A stretch of DNA of 64,000 nt from Zoroaster sp. YZ-2022 (Eukaryota; Echinodermata; Asteroidea; Forcipulatida; Zoroasteridae): positions 36,954,590-37,018,589 of the forward strand of contig CM055822.1 in the NCBI GenBank assembly GCA_029582265.1, in the 5' to 3' direction. Shown one piece after another: positions 43,736-55,068 of the stretch. Position numbers and translations under genes: made by a program. Numbering within the stretch: position 1 is the stretch's first letter; each line of letters begins with the position of its first letter. The notes beneath the pieces are model-generated. The model was not told the origin of the DNA and made no database searches. It saw nothing but the letters and a program-made list of their open reading frames with translations.

Positions 43736-44920
43736 ATGATTAAATTAGATACTGCAGACCGTTTGCAGACAGCTGACCCCAAGTTGTATGTTTGCAGAAA
43801 AGCAAATATCAAACAAATTTACCTGAAAAATTCAAAAATCGATGGGCCTTGAAGAGCAAGGCCCTAAAATTGCAAGGCTTTGACCCTCAAGGCCAAGGCT
43901 TTTTTTGCCCTCAAGCCTTAAGGCTAAGGCCAAGGCCCTAAAATCAAGCCTTAAGGCAGCCTTAAGGCCAAGGCTCAGCATCAAGGCACTACATCACTGG
44001 CTGACGACACCCAAACTGTTTATGATGCAGATGTACGTGTACATTCCAAGTCATCAGACTGCCATCCACCAAACCCGACAGTTGCAGGAAAAGTCGTCAT
44101 TGATCTGGTCCATGGACTTGAGAATAAGGGGCACGTAAAATATTGTGATAATTACTATACTAGCCCAGCTCTTTTAGCTAAACTGTCTAAACTAGGATTC
44201 GGATGTTGTGGAACTGTTCGTTACACTACACAGGAAATACCCCAGACCGCAAACCCAAAAAAACATAAAATGAAGAAAGGAGATGACCCATTATTTTTAG
44301 TGAAAGGTGGGCAATTGTGTATCGTTTGGCAAGACAAAAAAATCTGTAACACTTTTAACTAATGTAGACAACAGTGATTTGTCCAAAAAGCAAATTCGGT
44401 GTAATAAGAGCACAAGTGGATTTCGTGATGTTATGAAGCCCAATTGTATTGAAGATTACAACAAAAACATGGGTGGAACTGATCTTGCTGACCAATGTTT
44501 TCAGTACTACAATCATACACACAGAAGCTTGAAATGGTGGAAAGGAGTTTTTTTTCCATATGCTGAATATCTGTATTGTTAATAGCAGAGTAATATTCAC
44601 CAGCATAGCAGGGAACAAAAATGTCAGTCACCTTGATTTTTGTACAGGGATTGTACAGGGCTTGCTGTTGGGTTGGGAACGTAACGCAACAAGTCAGTTG
44701 AGATACCATATTCCTATCGAGTTGACAGGGCAACAGCACTATCCTGGCAAAAACCCCAATGGAAAGAAACACGACTGTATTGTTTGCAGTAACCGCAAAT
44801 TAGGCAGGCGAAAACAAACAAAGATGATCTGTAAACAATGTACACAACCTATGTGCATAGTTCCTTGCTTTGAGAAATACCACACCACTTGATTATAAAT
44901 CTGTACTATTTGCCTCCTAC

Positions 44921-45012
44921 CCCCCCCCCCCCGCCCCCAATTCAATGTTGGGAAAGGTCGGACGCGCCACAGATAACAGTCCAAACCAACATTGAATGGG
45001 GGGGGGGGGGTG
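44921..45012. repeat. hairpin with poly-C and poly-G ends
   Basis: CCCCC...AATTCAATGTTGG pairs with CCAACATTGAATGGGGG... across about 35 bases. Looks like a minimal inverted-repeat element or a G-quadruplex-prone hairpin. Confidence 0.6.
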
Positions 45013-46063
45013 TTAGCATGGATTGTGATGTACGTACACTGAATAAAGTAAATGGTTCATTTCCAAGTTATTGTTTTTCACATGGAAAAGAAATCTGATA
45101 CATGTACCGTATTTGCATGTATTTATTACAAATTCTCTGAAATATCACCTATTTGTATTACTTTTCTTCAGTGTAAATACTGATCTAATTATTTCATTGT
45201 TTTGCTTTTACACTTACAAAATAGATGCACAATATTTTCCTCCATTTGTATACTCATTTTTACCATCAGTTTTACATACAAATATATCTGAGCCATTTGG
45301 TATGTACAGTACACATGTAAAAAAAAGTGTCTATCACTGCAGAGTGAGGGCGCACTTCAATGAAATTGTGAAAAACCCACTGGTGCTGAAGTGACATTGG
45401 GCTCCTAATTGCTGACATTGGGCTCCTAATCTTACATAAGTGGCTGGTAATGAAAGGGTTAAAGAGCATGCTGTGGTAAGGAGGGGTACTGCCTACAGAA
45501 GTGGCTGGTACTGAAAGGGGTTAACAAATAGCTGATTTAGCTACTGTATTCATAGTGCATTGTTTTGTGATAATTATTCTTCTTTATTTTTACATACTTG
45601 ACTCATTGAAGTTCAGACAAATATTGCTTGTGTTAACCCCCCCCCTCCCCCAAAAAATAAATCCTTTAAGAAATGTAACTTCAAACTAGGTGGTGCTGAG
45701 TAAGGAATCGTTGATTGCATTTTTATGACCGCCAATGAGCCCATTCAGTTGGTTAACAAATATATTCCTACGTACGTTAAGGATTGTGCCATGACACTTA
45801 TACTCACACCGCGGTTGCATCGCGCTGTATTTTACAGTAGGTGTGAAAGGGCGCTATAACTTCTGTTGCGTTGAACACTACCAACTGCCAATGGTTTTAA
45901 CAGATGCCTAGAGGTCCTCTAGACCCTAGACAACAATTTGAAGCAACAAAAAAATGTAAGGGCCCTTTAGGTTGATGTTTATTTTAGTTCTGATAACGCT
46001 TTTTCCCCTACCCCAAATCGACATAAAATATACCCTATTATGTGTACCCATAGCTTTTATAGG
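45013..46063. other. non-coding stretch, no gene seen
   Basis: CTGACATTGGGCTCCTAATT occurs twice near 45393-45432, and a GTGGCTGGTAxTGAAAGGG pair near 45440-45520. Otherwise AT-rich. Confidence 0.4.
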
Positions 46064-46074
46064 AATAAACATCT

Positions 46075-46192
46075 CTCACCCTCTGGCTGATGGTTCCAGC
46101 ATGTCTGGATTCATGGTCTGCCACAACATAGTGGGTAACTGATAGCTTTTGATAAGCCGCTCAGAGCCGAAGTCAATGGCCTTGTGTGTTGA
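46075..46192 (-). CDS. exon-like segment, unknown
   Basis: On the minus strand about 39 codons are open, including HKAIDFGSERLIKSYQLPTM, then LWQTMNPDMLEPSARG. They end at a GGGTGAGAG that can serve as splice donor or stop. The composition looks coding, but there is no good acceptor and no recognised family. It lies inside what would be gene B's 3' territory; I would not assign it to gene B. Confidence 0.2.
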
Positions 46193-46204
46193 CAGATGGC
46201 ATTA

Positions 46205-46297
46205 GGATTTGTACACGGTCCTATGGGACCATGCAGGATTTGTACACGGTCCTATGGGACCATGCAGGATTTGTACACGGTCCTATTGGACCATGCT
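46205..46297 (+). repeat. 31-bp tandem repeat, three copies
   Basis: AGGATTTGTACACGGTCCTA unit with GGGACCATGC, three near-identical copies. Confidence 0.9.
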
Positions 46298-46565
46298 TTT
46301 TGCAGTAGGATTTTTTGGGTCAAGGGTTCAAAGCAGGCTAATGAGAATTAACCATGCTATTTGGGGATACCTCAACAGTGAACTTACGGAATTTGAGAAA
46401 TTTGGGGTGAGCATGAACGGAGTAATTAAATTTTGTTTACAAACCTACTCCCAGCAACAGCGCCATGGCACGACGCAGGGCTGTATGCCGCCCTCATTAA
46501 CTGTCAAGATTTTGAGTTTGGTAGCGCTATATAGCATGCAGCACCGTTACGAGAGGCTTGTTTAA

Positions 46566-47013
46566 TTAATTGTATTCCTACGGATGTTAATGATCCCAAA
46601 CGGTTTCTTGAATGAATAATTTTCTAGCCCCATTAGTTTGTACCTAAACTATAATTATTCATATTAATGTTGATAGTTTATAATGTACCAAATCCCCCAA
46701 AAGATGTCAATGCGGTAAATATAGATATTTTTTATTTAAGCATTGTTTGTACACGGAAGCTGCAGAGTGAACATGTGATTAACTTGTTGGCCTCAAACAG
46801 TGAACAAATAATTATGAATCAGGACACCAAATAATATTTTATGTTTTAATGTTTTAATCATATGGCACATTGCACAAACAAGTACCATGACCGGGAACAA
46901 ACCCATACTGTGACAACACCAGAACTTGAGTCCGGCACACTAGACTGCTCAGCCATGACACTCCAATACCTCCACCATCCCTGACTACAAACAGTGCTTT
47001 ATAATTAGTCTTT
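46566..47013. other. AT-rich stretch, no gene seen
   Basis: Nothing recognisable. Confidence 0.4.
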
Positions 47014-47220
47014 CAGTGGCGTAACTAGACTCCAATTTTCAAGGGGAAAATTGGGGGTGCACCACTTTTCTGGGGGGGGGGGGAGGGGGGGCATGTCAAT
47101 AGTTGAACATTTTGTATCCTGTAATGTGAAATGGGGACCTATTTTTTCAACATTCTGAAGGGGGGGGGCACCCGGCCAGGCACAGACTTCAGCTGGGGGG
47201 GCCACATGCCCACTTAAATA
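47014..47220 (+). mobile_element. hAT-type MITE remnant (CAGTGGCGTAACTAG end)
   Basis: Left end CAGTGGCGTAACTAG, CCAATTTTCAAGGGG and G-rich runs; the right end is degraded. Related to 50300-50494 and 52175-52294. Confidence 0.65.
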
Positions 47221-47451
47221 GGCCAGACAGTCTTAATACATTGACGTTGTGTATTTTAAGTTAGGTTACGTCTGTAAATTTCAACATACAACAAAATAAT
47301 CGGAACAGCTCTGTGTTCGTCCAAAGGACAAACACCTAAAGTCTAGTTTACTTTGATTTTTCACTCGTACAAACCTTGGTATAATTTCTATTGGGTAAAC
47401 CCCCATACATCATGAATAACTAGTTTAATAGTATTTAGTGTAATTATTTAT

Positions 47452-47668
47452 GGACAGTATCATCACAATCAGAGCAGACTTTCAACAGGGCATGAAATCG
47501 GTGTCCTAGTTTAAGATGAACAAAGTGACTGAACTTACTGGTTCATTTATGCAGCAGCAACGGTAATATGACCTTATCATGTGGGGTATTATTTTCAGTC
47601 ACTGAGTTAATCTCAAACTAGCACTCCGATTCCATGCCCTGTTGATCGTGACGATATTGTCCCTTTAA
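47452..47668 (-). mobile_element. MITE, second copy of the GGGACAGTATCGTCACG family
   Basis: Opposite orientation to 34150-34352. Inverted ends GGACAGTATCATCACAATCA and GATCGTGACGATATTGTCCC. Confidence 0.8.
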
Positions 47669-48144
47669 ATATAATGATGAATTGTGATGCTTTGGAAATA
47701 AAACAAACAAACAAACAATTAAATATTTAAACAAAATGTTGAGAATTCATCTTTATAGAACTTCTTGCAAGCTGATTGAGCTCTGTATTGATTCAAACTA
47801 AAGGCCTTATTAATTTTGAATGTCCAGGTCGGTGCCATACCAATTATGCAAATATTGTGTTAAATTTTAGCCCCCTCCGGCTCCCACATTTCATTTCTGG
47901 AACCACCATTGGTGTACACTGCCAGTAATAATATGGTACGGCACTATACCAGTTTAATTAGTTGTTTCCCTTTGCAACGAGCATCAGGGACGGATCCAGA
48001 TGTCAAGGGAGGGGGCCCTTCAAGAAAGTGTGAAATTTCAGATTTTTAAAAATTATAAATCTTGATGATTTTTTTATTATTTTGCGATCCACACACTTTT
48101 GTTTGTAATATAAACATTGTATTTGGTTATGGAATTCTTGTGGA
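47669..48144. other. non-coding stretch, no gene seen
   Basis: Short (AAAC)n near 47700. Nothing else recognised. Confidence 0.4.
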
Positions 48145-48503
48145 GTGTCGTGGCCGAGTGGTCTAGCTTACCGGACTCAAGTTCTGGTGTTAGCAGCAGA
48201 ATGTGGGTTCGAATCCCGGCCGTGACACTTGTGTCCTTGAGCAAGACACTTAACCATAATTGCTTTTCTCCACCCAGGGGTTAAATGGGTACCTGTGAGG
48301 GCAGAGTTGGTTGATTTGCCCTATATGCATTGTAATGGTAGCAATTGAGCTGTATACTCCCCAGGGAGCTGAGATGGTTTCAGGAATGATTTATGAGCCT
48401 GATGAGCAGGGGTAATAATATAATGCGCCTTGAGCACCACTCAGTTGGTGGATACGTGCGCTATATAAGTCCACACATTATTATTATTATTATTATTATT
48501 ATT
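48145..48503 (+). mobile_element. full-length tRNA-Leu(CAA)-derived SINE
   Basis: The head 48145-48228 resembles tRNA-Leu(CAA): acceptor halves GTGTC and GACAC, box A TGGCCGAGTGGTC, anticodon arm ACTCAAGTTCT, box B GGGTTCGAATCCC. The unique body contains TTGAGCAAGACACTTAACCA, CCCAGGGAGCTGAGATGG and GTGCGCTATATAAGTCC, and it ends in (ATT)n. Two partial copies are at 7501 and 30268. Transcribed by RNA polymerase III if active. Confidence 0.88.
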
Positions 48504-49837
48504 GTCTAGATATATATAAGTGATTTTTGCTATACATGGTATTTATGTAGTACTCTTTCCAAGTGACTGCGGGAAAAAAAGAAAAAAAGAAAATACAAAA
48601 ATGGTAAGCAGGAGGTCGTGGGTTGGATTCCAGCTCGTGTCACCTGTGGAGGCACTCGAAAAGCAATGAGCGTACAGTGCTCAGATCATACATACGTCGG
48701 TGTAGGGAAAAATAAAATTAAATGTAATCAACAATTGTATATAATATATAATATGCAAGCTTCTTACGTAATTTTGATTCCCTTTCCTGGACAGCACTGT
48801 TCGAAGGCATCACCGTTGCAATATGACGTCAAGATATAGGCAATGACGCGGAGCAAATAGGGTTCAATTTGATCCCACTGTATGCATCATGGGTAACAAA
48901 ATACAAGATAGTTTGGTTATTCCCAGAGTTGTAGCTGCCGAGACTCCCATGACGCACCCAAAATTTGAGCGCTTTGTGTATTAATGTATTTCAGCTTCGG
49001 CTGCGGAAGTGTGTTTGTTAGTCTGGCTTCGGCCCTGCATGTTAGTTTGGCTTGGCTACGACATCGCTTAGTTATATGTTTGTTCAGTATTAGTGAGGCA
49101 GGAGGGCTCGAAACCCTACGAACCTAGGTGCGATGTGATCGCCCTGCCTCGGGAGCCAGTCTAGTCTCGGTTCAATTGGTCTCGAATTTTGGTTGGTCTC
49201 AAAAATCGAGACCATGGAAAAGCATGTTATAAAATGTAAGCTTTTGCATTGACTTTATTTGTGCATCACAAATTATTATTCATACTAATCTTACCGATAG
49301 AATTATGTGAAAAGGTACAGTTCATGACTGAAACCTTTATATTCCCTCGTTTTATACAATTCCAATAGGCACTAACACAAAACGAATTAGTGAACTTAAT
49401 TTACTTCTCCTTGCATAAATATGGAAAGGGATCGGGTTGAAACTAAACAGTATTATAAGACAAGTTTCCTCATCTCAGCACATACGGCCTAACAAATCAC
49501 TTTTAATCAAATTCTTATTTCTTTTGTAATTGAACGTGAGGTCTCGAGGTCTTGGACTCAATAATAAGGCGCTTTACACTATACCAGAGGTGTTCATATT
49601 GGGCAGCATACGAACTACAAACACCATTGCTTAATACATTTGACACCACAGTTTTTGCAGGGTAAGGATCCGTTAATAGCGAACCTCAAGTTCCGCGTGG
49701 TTTCCCCAAGTGCCCTCCTCGCCCGCACTACCGAACCAACTCTAGTTACGCCGATGCGTAAGATGCAGCAAGCTAACTTTTCACAATCGACAAAAAATAA
49801 AGGGTATATAAAAGCAATGTGTAGTTTAAGAACTTAC
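48504..49837. other. gene B 3' region or intergenic, no gene seen
   Basis: Contains a possible weak tRNA-like box B (GGTCGTGGGTTGGATTCC near 48615). The rest is AT-rich. Confidence 0.35.
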
Positions 49838-49896
49838 ATTTGTGATACTGGACAAGAGTGTCACTACAACACCAAATCGTGCTTGTTTGCGTTCAT
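49838..49896 (-). CDS. candidate gene B exon 9 (weak)
   Basis: 59 bp with a TCTCAG acceptor and GTAAGT donor, open in exactly the phase left by exon 8 and ending on a codon boundary. The peptide (ERKQARFGVVVTLLSSITN) has no cysteines and no recognised domain. A 59-bp open window by chance is not rare, so this stays tentative. Confidence 0.25.
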
Positions 49897-50299
49897 CTGA
49901 GATTAAAACAGTAAGAATAGCTCACTGTTTTCCGTTTCCATTGTTAACGATATTATACAAAGTAATGATATGAAAAATTATTAAGAAATCCTTCTGTAAA
50001 TTTATAAGCATATAGGTCAGTGCATGCACTCTCTGACCATTTTAAAGGGACAAAGGTCAAAGCACACTGGCGTCTGACCTGCTTCGGGGTTAATATCTGG
50101 ATGATAGGCAGGCAAACACTGACCTCCAGCCATACTCTTAAAGATCATTTTATTGAGGGTGGGAACACAATGTTTTTCAGGATTATTCTCTTGAAGGTCA
50201 TAAACCTTCGAGTCTCTGTTCTAATAAGGGTCAGAACACACTGAATACTGAATCATTCTTGTTATTGGTCAATTTTCTTCGGGATTATTCTCCCAAAGG

Positions 50300-50494
50300 C
50301 AGTGGCGTAACTATGGGGTGGGGGGGGGGGGGCACGTGCCCCCAGGCGAGGTCCGTTCCCCCCGGGTGCCCCCATTTAGAATTTTAAAAAATAGGTCTCT
50401 ATTTGAGACTGCAGGATTCAAGTATTGCCATGCCCCCCTAGAAAAAGTGGTGCACCCCCTAGTGCCCCCCTGAAAATTGGACCCTAGTTACGCC
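50300..50494 (+). mobile_element. hAT-type MITE (CAGTGGCGTAACTA)
   Basis: Ends CAGTGGCGTAACTA and CCTAGTTACGCC; interior with G and C runs and TGAGACTGCAGGATTCAAG. The last CACTG of the right end is missing. Confidence 0.7.
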
Positions 50495-50612
50495 TAGTTC
50501 AAATCAGGCTGGACATATCCTCCTTTCTACTTTATAGGTTAAAGGTCAATAAATTAAACTAACTATAAAATACATGCCAATATGAAAACAAATATACATC
50601 AGTGTATCTTAC

Positions 50613-50792
50613 GTTGGCACTTGTCGCCCTGGTATTCCGATGTACATGTACACTTGCAGGTAAATTGGTTGAAAGTCCCGCCGTGTAAACAGAGAACAGA
50701 TGGGCAATTAGTGGTGGGTGCCGCTGTTGTAGTTGTAGGATCGGTTGCTGGAGCATTGGTTGCTGGGGGGTTAGTTACTGGGGCTTCGGTTG
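50613..50792 (-). CDS. gene B exon 8 (Thr/Pro/Ala linker plus EGF-like domain)
   Basis: 180 bp, 60 codons, phase 1 to 1, with CCCCAG acceptor and GTAAGA donor. The first half is a mucin-like linker of Ala, Thr and Pro (ATEAPVTNPPATNAPATDPT), a likely O-glycosylated spacer. The second half is an EGF-like module: NCPSVLCLHGGTF, then CKCTCTSEYQGDKCQ. The phase fits exon 7 exactly even though 6.2 kb separate them. No equivalent is visible for gene A. Confidence 0.8.
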
Positions 50793-50999
50793 CTGGGGAT
50801 CAATGAATATAGAAATACGAATCAATATCAATTAATAATGTCACAAACAATATTGACAAATTCGGATTGGTCAATAAATTATCACAAGTGGGGAACCACC
50901 GACACAGAATGGTCATTATCAATAGTGACCCAAAACAAAAATCTACTGGGCAGTTTCATTGAGCCGCTTTATATAAAATGGAGCCAATTTGTTGATTGA

Positions 51000-51289
51000 T
51001 TGCCATGTGCGTAGCACTTCTAACCGTTTAAGGGAAGGTCGAACATTGGTATTGTTGTTAAAATTGCTTGTAAAAAGAATGCCTCTCTTTGAATCAAGAT
51101 AAACTTAAAGAGGGACTCTAATCAAACATTTATATTTCCCCATTCTGAGGGAGGTTATGTCATAAGGACATCGACAACATACGTTTTGTTATCTTCACCC
51201 ACAGTAAAATATTGTCAAAAGTCGAGTAATTTTCTCCGAGCCCCATTTGTCTCGCATTCAGATACGACTGAGGTGCTGTGCATGCATAC
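51000..51289. other. gene B intron 7, unremarkable
   Basis: AT-rich; no gene or repeat recognised. Confidence 0.4.
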
Positions 51290-53165
51290 TATAGGGTGTA
51301 GTGAATTTTGAAAACGGTCTGAATATCCTTAAATGATGTTCTGGCAATATTTAAGGCATTCCACCAACAAAAAATACATGCAAAAACCTTTGCCCAACCA
51401 AAAAACGGATGATATATTCCACCAAAAAGTGCTGAGTCCTCGTTTTTTGTGAAAAATTTGTGTTTTCTGTTCGATTTTATTTATGCAAAATACATATCAT
51501 TTAAAAAAAAATTTCAAATACATTTTCAAGGCTCCAAAGGCATTTCCATGAATATTAATTGAACTGCAATACACTAAGAGGTCTCTGGATTGTGTTTAAA
51601 TAAGGTCATTTGGGGTTCACTTATCAGGGCTTACTGACTAGCAATTAAAAACAATCGGGACTCAAGGCTTGATTTGTTTACTTTAAGCTGAGTATGTATT
51701 ATATACAATGTGCAGGTAATTGAAGTTAATTGTGCCACCATTGCATGGCATGTTCTTGTGGTATTTAAAATGGTTTCACCCAGCAAAGAGAACAAGATCT
51801 ACTACAAAACATGCAGCATTTGTTAATCCTGCAGATGTTGTTGAAAATGTGCTCCCAACTAGAATGGCCTGTTGTCGTAGAGTGCTAAGTTTGAGAGGCG
51901 ATAGAATAAGGTCAGGTGATGTGAAGAGTTCAAGACAGATAAACCTTCTGATAAATTATGTTTAATCACAAGTTGCTGAGAAATAGTGTGATGAGGGAGT
52001 GAAATCCAGCCATCAATCTGAAATTGCAAGGTGCCGAAACAAGAGATTTCAGATTACCTCAGCTCGGATCAGCATAGATCTGCTGTATAGATGTGTGCAG
52101 ATTTTGCTATGTTAACCCGGCCCTCTCTGCCATTCCTGATGGTTGACTTCGGCACAAATAATTCTATGTCTTGAATTTTGAAAAAATAGGTCCTTATTTG
52201 AGACTGCAGGATTCAAGTATTGACATGCCCCCCCTAGAAAAAGTGGTGCACCCCCTAGTGCCCCCCTGAAAATTGGACCCTAGTTACGCCACTGTGATGA
52301 AGCAGGTGGTGATGAGGCGGAGGATGAAGGCAAAGACATACTGGCATGATTGATTGGAGAAAGCATGCTCTATGGAGAAAGGATTTCAAACAAAACAGAT
52401 CAAGAAATCGCAGGTATGTTGACAATCGGTGGAACGTGGAGTGAAACTCATATCAGAGGCCAGCTGGGCAGTTCATGGACAAGACCAAAGAGCAGATGGC
52501 TTTATCAGGCAAAGAATAGTGATCCAGATCACTAATTAAAACATTTTCTTCAAAGGGAGATTTCAGTTCATACATATATACCTTGCAGAGTCAACAATGG
52601 CTAAAGTGGACCTCATTTGTTTTACGCATATTTTTCTTGATTTTAAGGTATTCAATTTACCATGTACATTAAAGTTTGGGCTAACAAAGTTATGAGCGGG
52701 ACATCACAGGAGCTTACTAGTATCTAACTTCACAAGAAAATTATTTTCAAAAACATTTTGTACAGGTAAAATGCAACATTAAAACAACATTTCAAAAAGT
52801 GCATATATGTTCTATGCTGGGGTACACACTGCCCATGTGCACCCCTAACATAAGCCACATGGTAATATGACACTAACCCCAAATGAACTTATTTAGACCT
52901 ATGTTTAGACACAATCCAGAGACCTCTTAGGGCATTGGAATTAAATAACAATTCATGGAAATGTCTATTTGTGAGGTTTGAAATTTAAAATGATATGTAT
53001 TTCCATAAATAAAATCTTTTTGGTGGAATATATAATCAATTTTTTGGTTGGGCAATGTTTTTTGGATGAATATTAATATTTATTTAAATGTCTTAGATAT
53101 TGCTAGAAATCATTTAAGGATATTCAGAACAATTTAAACTTTTCAAAAATTCACTACAGGCCCTA
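51290..53165. mobile_element. 1.9-kb element with about 300-bp inverted ends
   Basis: 51290-51622 (TGTAGTGAATTTTGAAAACG, CTGAATATCCTTAAATGAT, AGAGGTCTCTGGATTGTGTT) recurs inverted at about 52868-53165. The centre has a short frame (51720-51965) rich in Arg/Lys with no known motif, and a partial hAT MITE at 52175-52294. No transposase recognised. It sits in gene B intron 7. Confidence 0.7.
52175..52294 (+). mobile_element. partial hAT-type MITE
   Basis: Right half of the family seen at 50300: TTTGAGACTGCAGGATTCAA through CCTAGTTACGCCACTG. Confidence 0.7.
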
Positions 53166-53370
53166 ATGTATGCCTACATGTAAGTGGGATAAAACAAATG
53201 GCTCTCTGTTAAAATAAATCAGATAGAACATGTTCAAGGCATTTTTGATACTGTCATCAACTTGACACCAAGTACGTTTTTGGTAAATCTGTGATAACTC
53301 ATTTCTTTCGAGATTACTGTATTAATGGTAAAACAAATTAATTAAAACAAAATAATTTCCGAGATAAATA

Positions 53371-53790
53371 AGTAAGACTAATTGCGGTGACACCATGTGG
53401 AATCTCAATTGAGTAGTAATTAGTTCTGAAAAGAACTGGTGGTACAACTCGACGTTTCGATCAGTATGCTCTGACCACCCTCCATCCCCCTGTGCTTGTT
53501 AACAACTGATTCAGTTCAGTGAGCACACACTCCTCTCCCCCAACGTCTAGGATCCTAGCTAGTCTCAACAGTTCCCGCCTGCGCGCCTCAACGAACTAAT
53601 CCTCCAGCATCCATTCATGGGATGATCCTCCAGCAGTCTACTTAAACAGCAGCATTTCCCAGAGTCCGGCATTCTCCTGAGGACGATCAGAGCATACTGA
53701 TCGAAACGTCGAGTTGTACCACCAGTTCTTTTCAGAACTAATTACTACTCAATTGAGATTCCACATGGTGTCACCGCAATTAGTCTTACT
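53371..53790. mobile_element. 420-bp element with 105-bp inverted ends (GATCGAAACGTCGAGTT family)
   Basis: Left arm 53371-53475 starts AGTAAGACTAATTGCGGTGA; right arm 53686-53790 is its near-perfect inverse. The arms contain ACTCGACGTTTCGATCAGTA. Centre shared with 29785-29920. No coding sequence. Confidence 0.85.
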
Positions 53791-54970
53791 TATCATCCTC
53801 ACCATGCAAAGCTACAAGTTTTACGAGATAAATAAGCTTGGTTCCTGATTATAATATTGGTACTGTTTGTTGGTAACACTGCTTCTACGAGTATACTTAA
53901 TTTATTTGAATCAAGATATACATTGGAATTATACAGAGTTTCAGCTCAATGCGGTGTCTCAGTCATGGTCATGAAAAAGTATGAAAACGTGACGTAACCA
54001 CTGCTTTCTTAGGCAAGGTTTGGGGTTTAAATTGTGTGCACTTTTGGTGGTGCTGTGACATTCAGTTCCTGTTGGGATCTCACAAAACAGCGCCATTATG
54101 TGTCAACGATAAGCATGACAATATAAAACAAATCACAGTTGACTCAATCTCACTTTATATCAAAAATAGATTCCAAGTTTTGTTTTAACTTCCCTGATAT
54201 TTGGTAAAATATGTATCTAAATAAGATGGCATTTCACAGGCTCTTTAATAAAATATTTAGTTTTCATGAACATTAATAAATCATATTCTGTACATACCAC
54301 ATACGAAATTCACATCCAGATTATCTGTGGAAAAAAATAAATATAAAAAATATAGACGATTACACTTTGAAACCGTATGCACAAATCTTGAATAAACCGT
54401 GTACCCTCCGTTACATAGAATATCTTGTTGAACTTTACGTAATCAACTATTCAGGGGAAGCTTGCCAAACATTCCGCTACATGCACATTGGTCAGTTTTA
54501 GAAATGAGAGAGATGAGAGAGATGAGAGAGATGAGGAGAGAGAAGGGAGACAGCAGAAATAATAATAAATAAATAAATGGTGGTTGGTACCAAATCCCAC
54601 ACAATGATGCTCTGAATATTATTGAGTCATCTTCCAATGCTTATTGCTGAACAAGCATAACAGATCTTTTTTTCATAATTCTGTTAACGAATGTTCATAT
54701 TTTTGTCTCAGGGGTGCCTTGGGCTTGTGTTCTGATTTTTGTGGCGAAGTCGTCAGAATGTGGGTTCAAATCATGGCTGCGAGCGTTGTTACATGCGTTT
54801 TTAAGAAAAACATATACCATGCACTAGCTGCTTCTTTCCACCCAAGTACACATGGGAAAATTGTGAGGTTAGAGGTTGATAAAAGCCTCAAAAGCGCCAC
54901 GGTTGTTTGGAGCGGTACAATCTCCTGGGAACTTAAAACGAGTACAGTATACAAATATAACATGGTTTGA
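53791..54970. other. gene B intron 7 with a degenerate tRNA-like repeat
   Basis: A GAGAGATGA tandem run at about 54503-54545. 54750-54960 includes GTGGGTTCAAATCATGGC (box B-like), and its body weakly resembles the SINE body (CTGGGAACTTAAAACGAGTA). No gene. Confidence 0.4.
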
Positions 54971-55068
54971 GGGTGGACAGTCGATATTAGCTCCCCTCGG
55001 TATTGGAAGTTGACAAACTAGTTCCCCAACTTCCAATACCGAGGGGAGCTAATATCGACTGTCCACCC
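54971..55068. repeat. hairpin: 42-bp perfect arms, 14-bp loop
   Basis: 54971-55012 (GGGTGGACAGTCGATATTAG onward) is exactly inverted at 55027-55068. Weaker pairing continues outward (ATAACATGGTTT with AAACCATGTTAT). Confidence 0.9.

Larger units (their letters stand above)
41717..44007. mobile_element. hAT element with AAGGCC-repeat subtermini, inside piggyBac
   Basis: GCTGACGA at 41717-41724 and 44000-44007 is a perfect 8-bp target duplication, and the piggyBac reading frame resumes after it. Ends are CAGTGTTGGAGC (left) and, inward from the right, CAGTGATGTAGTGC. Subterminal arrays of AAGGCCAAGGCT/CAAGCCTTAAGGCTAAGGCC lie at 41748-41866 and 43852-43990, mostly in direct orientation. It contains no transposase but hosts a LINE. 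Confidence 0.88.
40922..44890 (+). pseudogene. piggyBac-type transposase, frameshifted and split by a hAT element
   Basis: Fragments in order are: RLGTTRPL/HFTGNPGPTGDFATLSAVEIFKLYF... (40950-41338); the DKLSKVRPLIEVLVPKFLNLYNPAQNLSPDESM block with the first catalytic Asp in SPDES (about 41490-41725); after the inserted hAT element, KGHVKYCDNYYTSPALLAKL with the second Asp (about 44120-44190); NMGGTDLADQ with the third Asp (about 44467-44496); and the C-terminal Cys-rich ring CIVCSNRKLG, CKQC, CFEKYH (to 44890). All three catalytic Asp are visible. The frame is broken near 41335, 41480, 44335 (an A run) and 44580, so it is dead. Piggybac transposases cut and paste at TTAA; the ends were not located. 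Confidence 0.85.

Noticed and set aside
48145..48228. Possible functional tRNA-Leu gene
   Set aside because: The D-loop and variable arm are altered and the sequence runs into a SINE body and ATT tail with other copies in the window.
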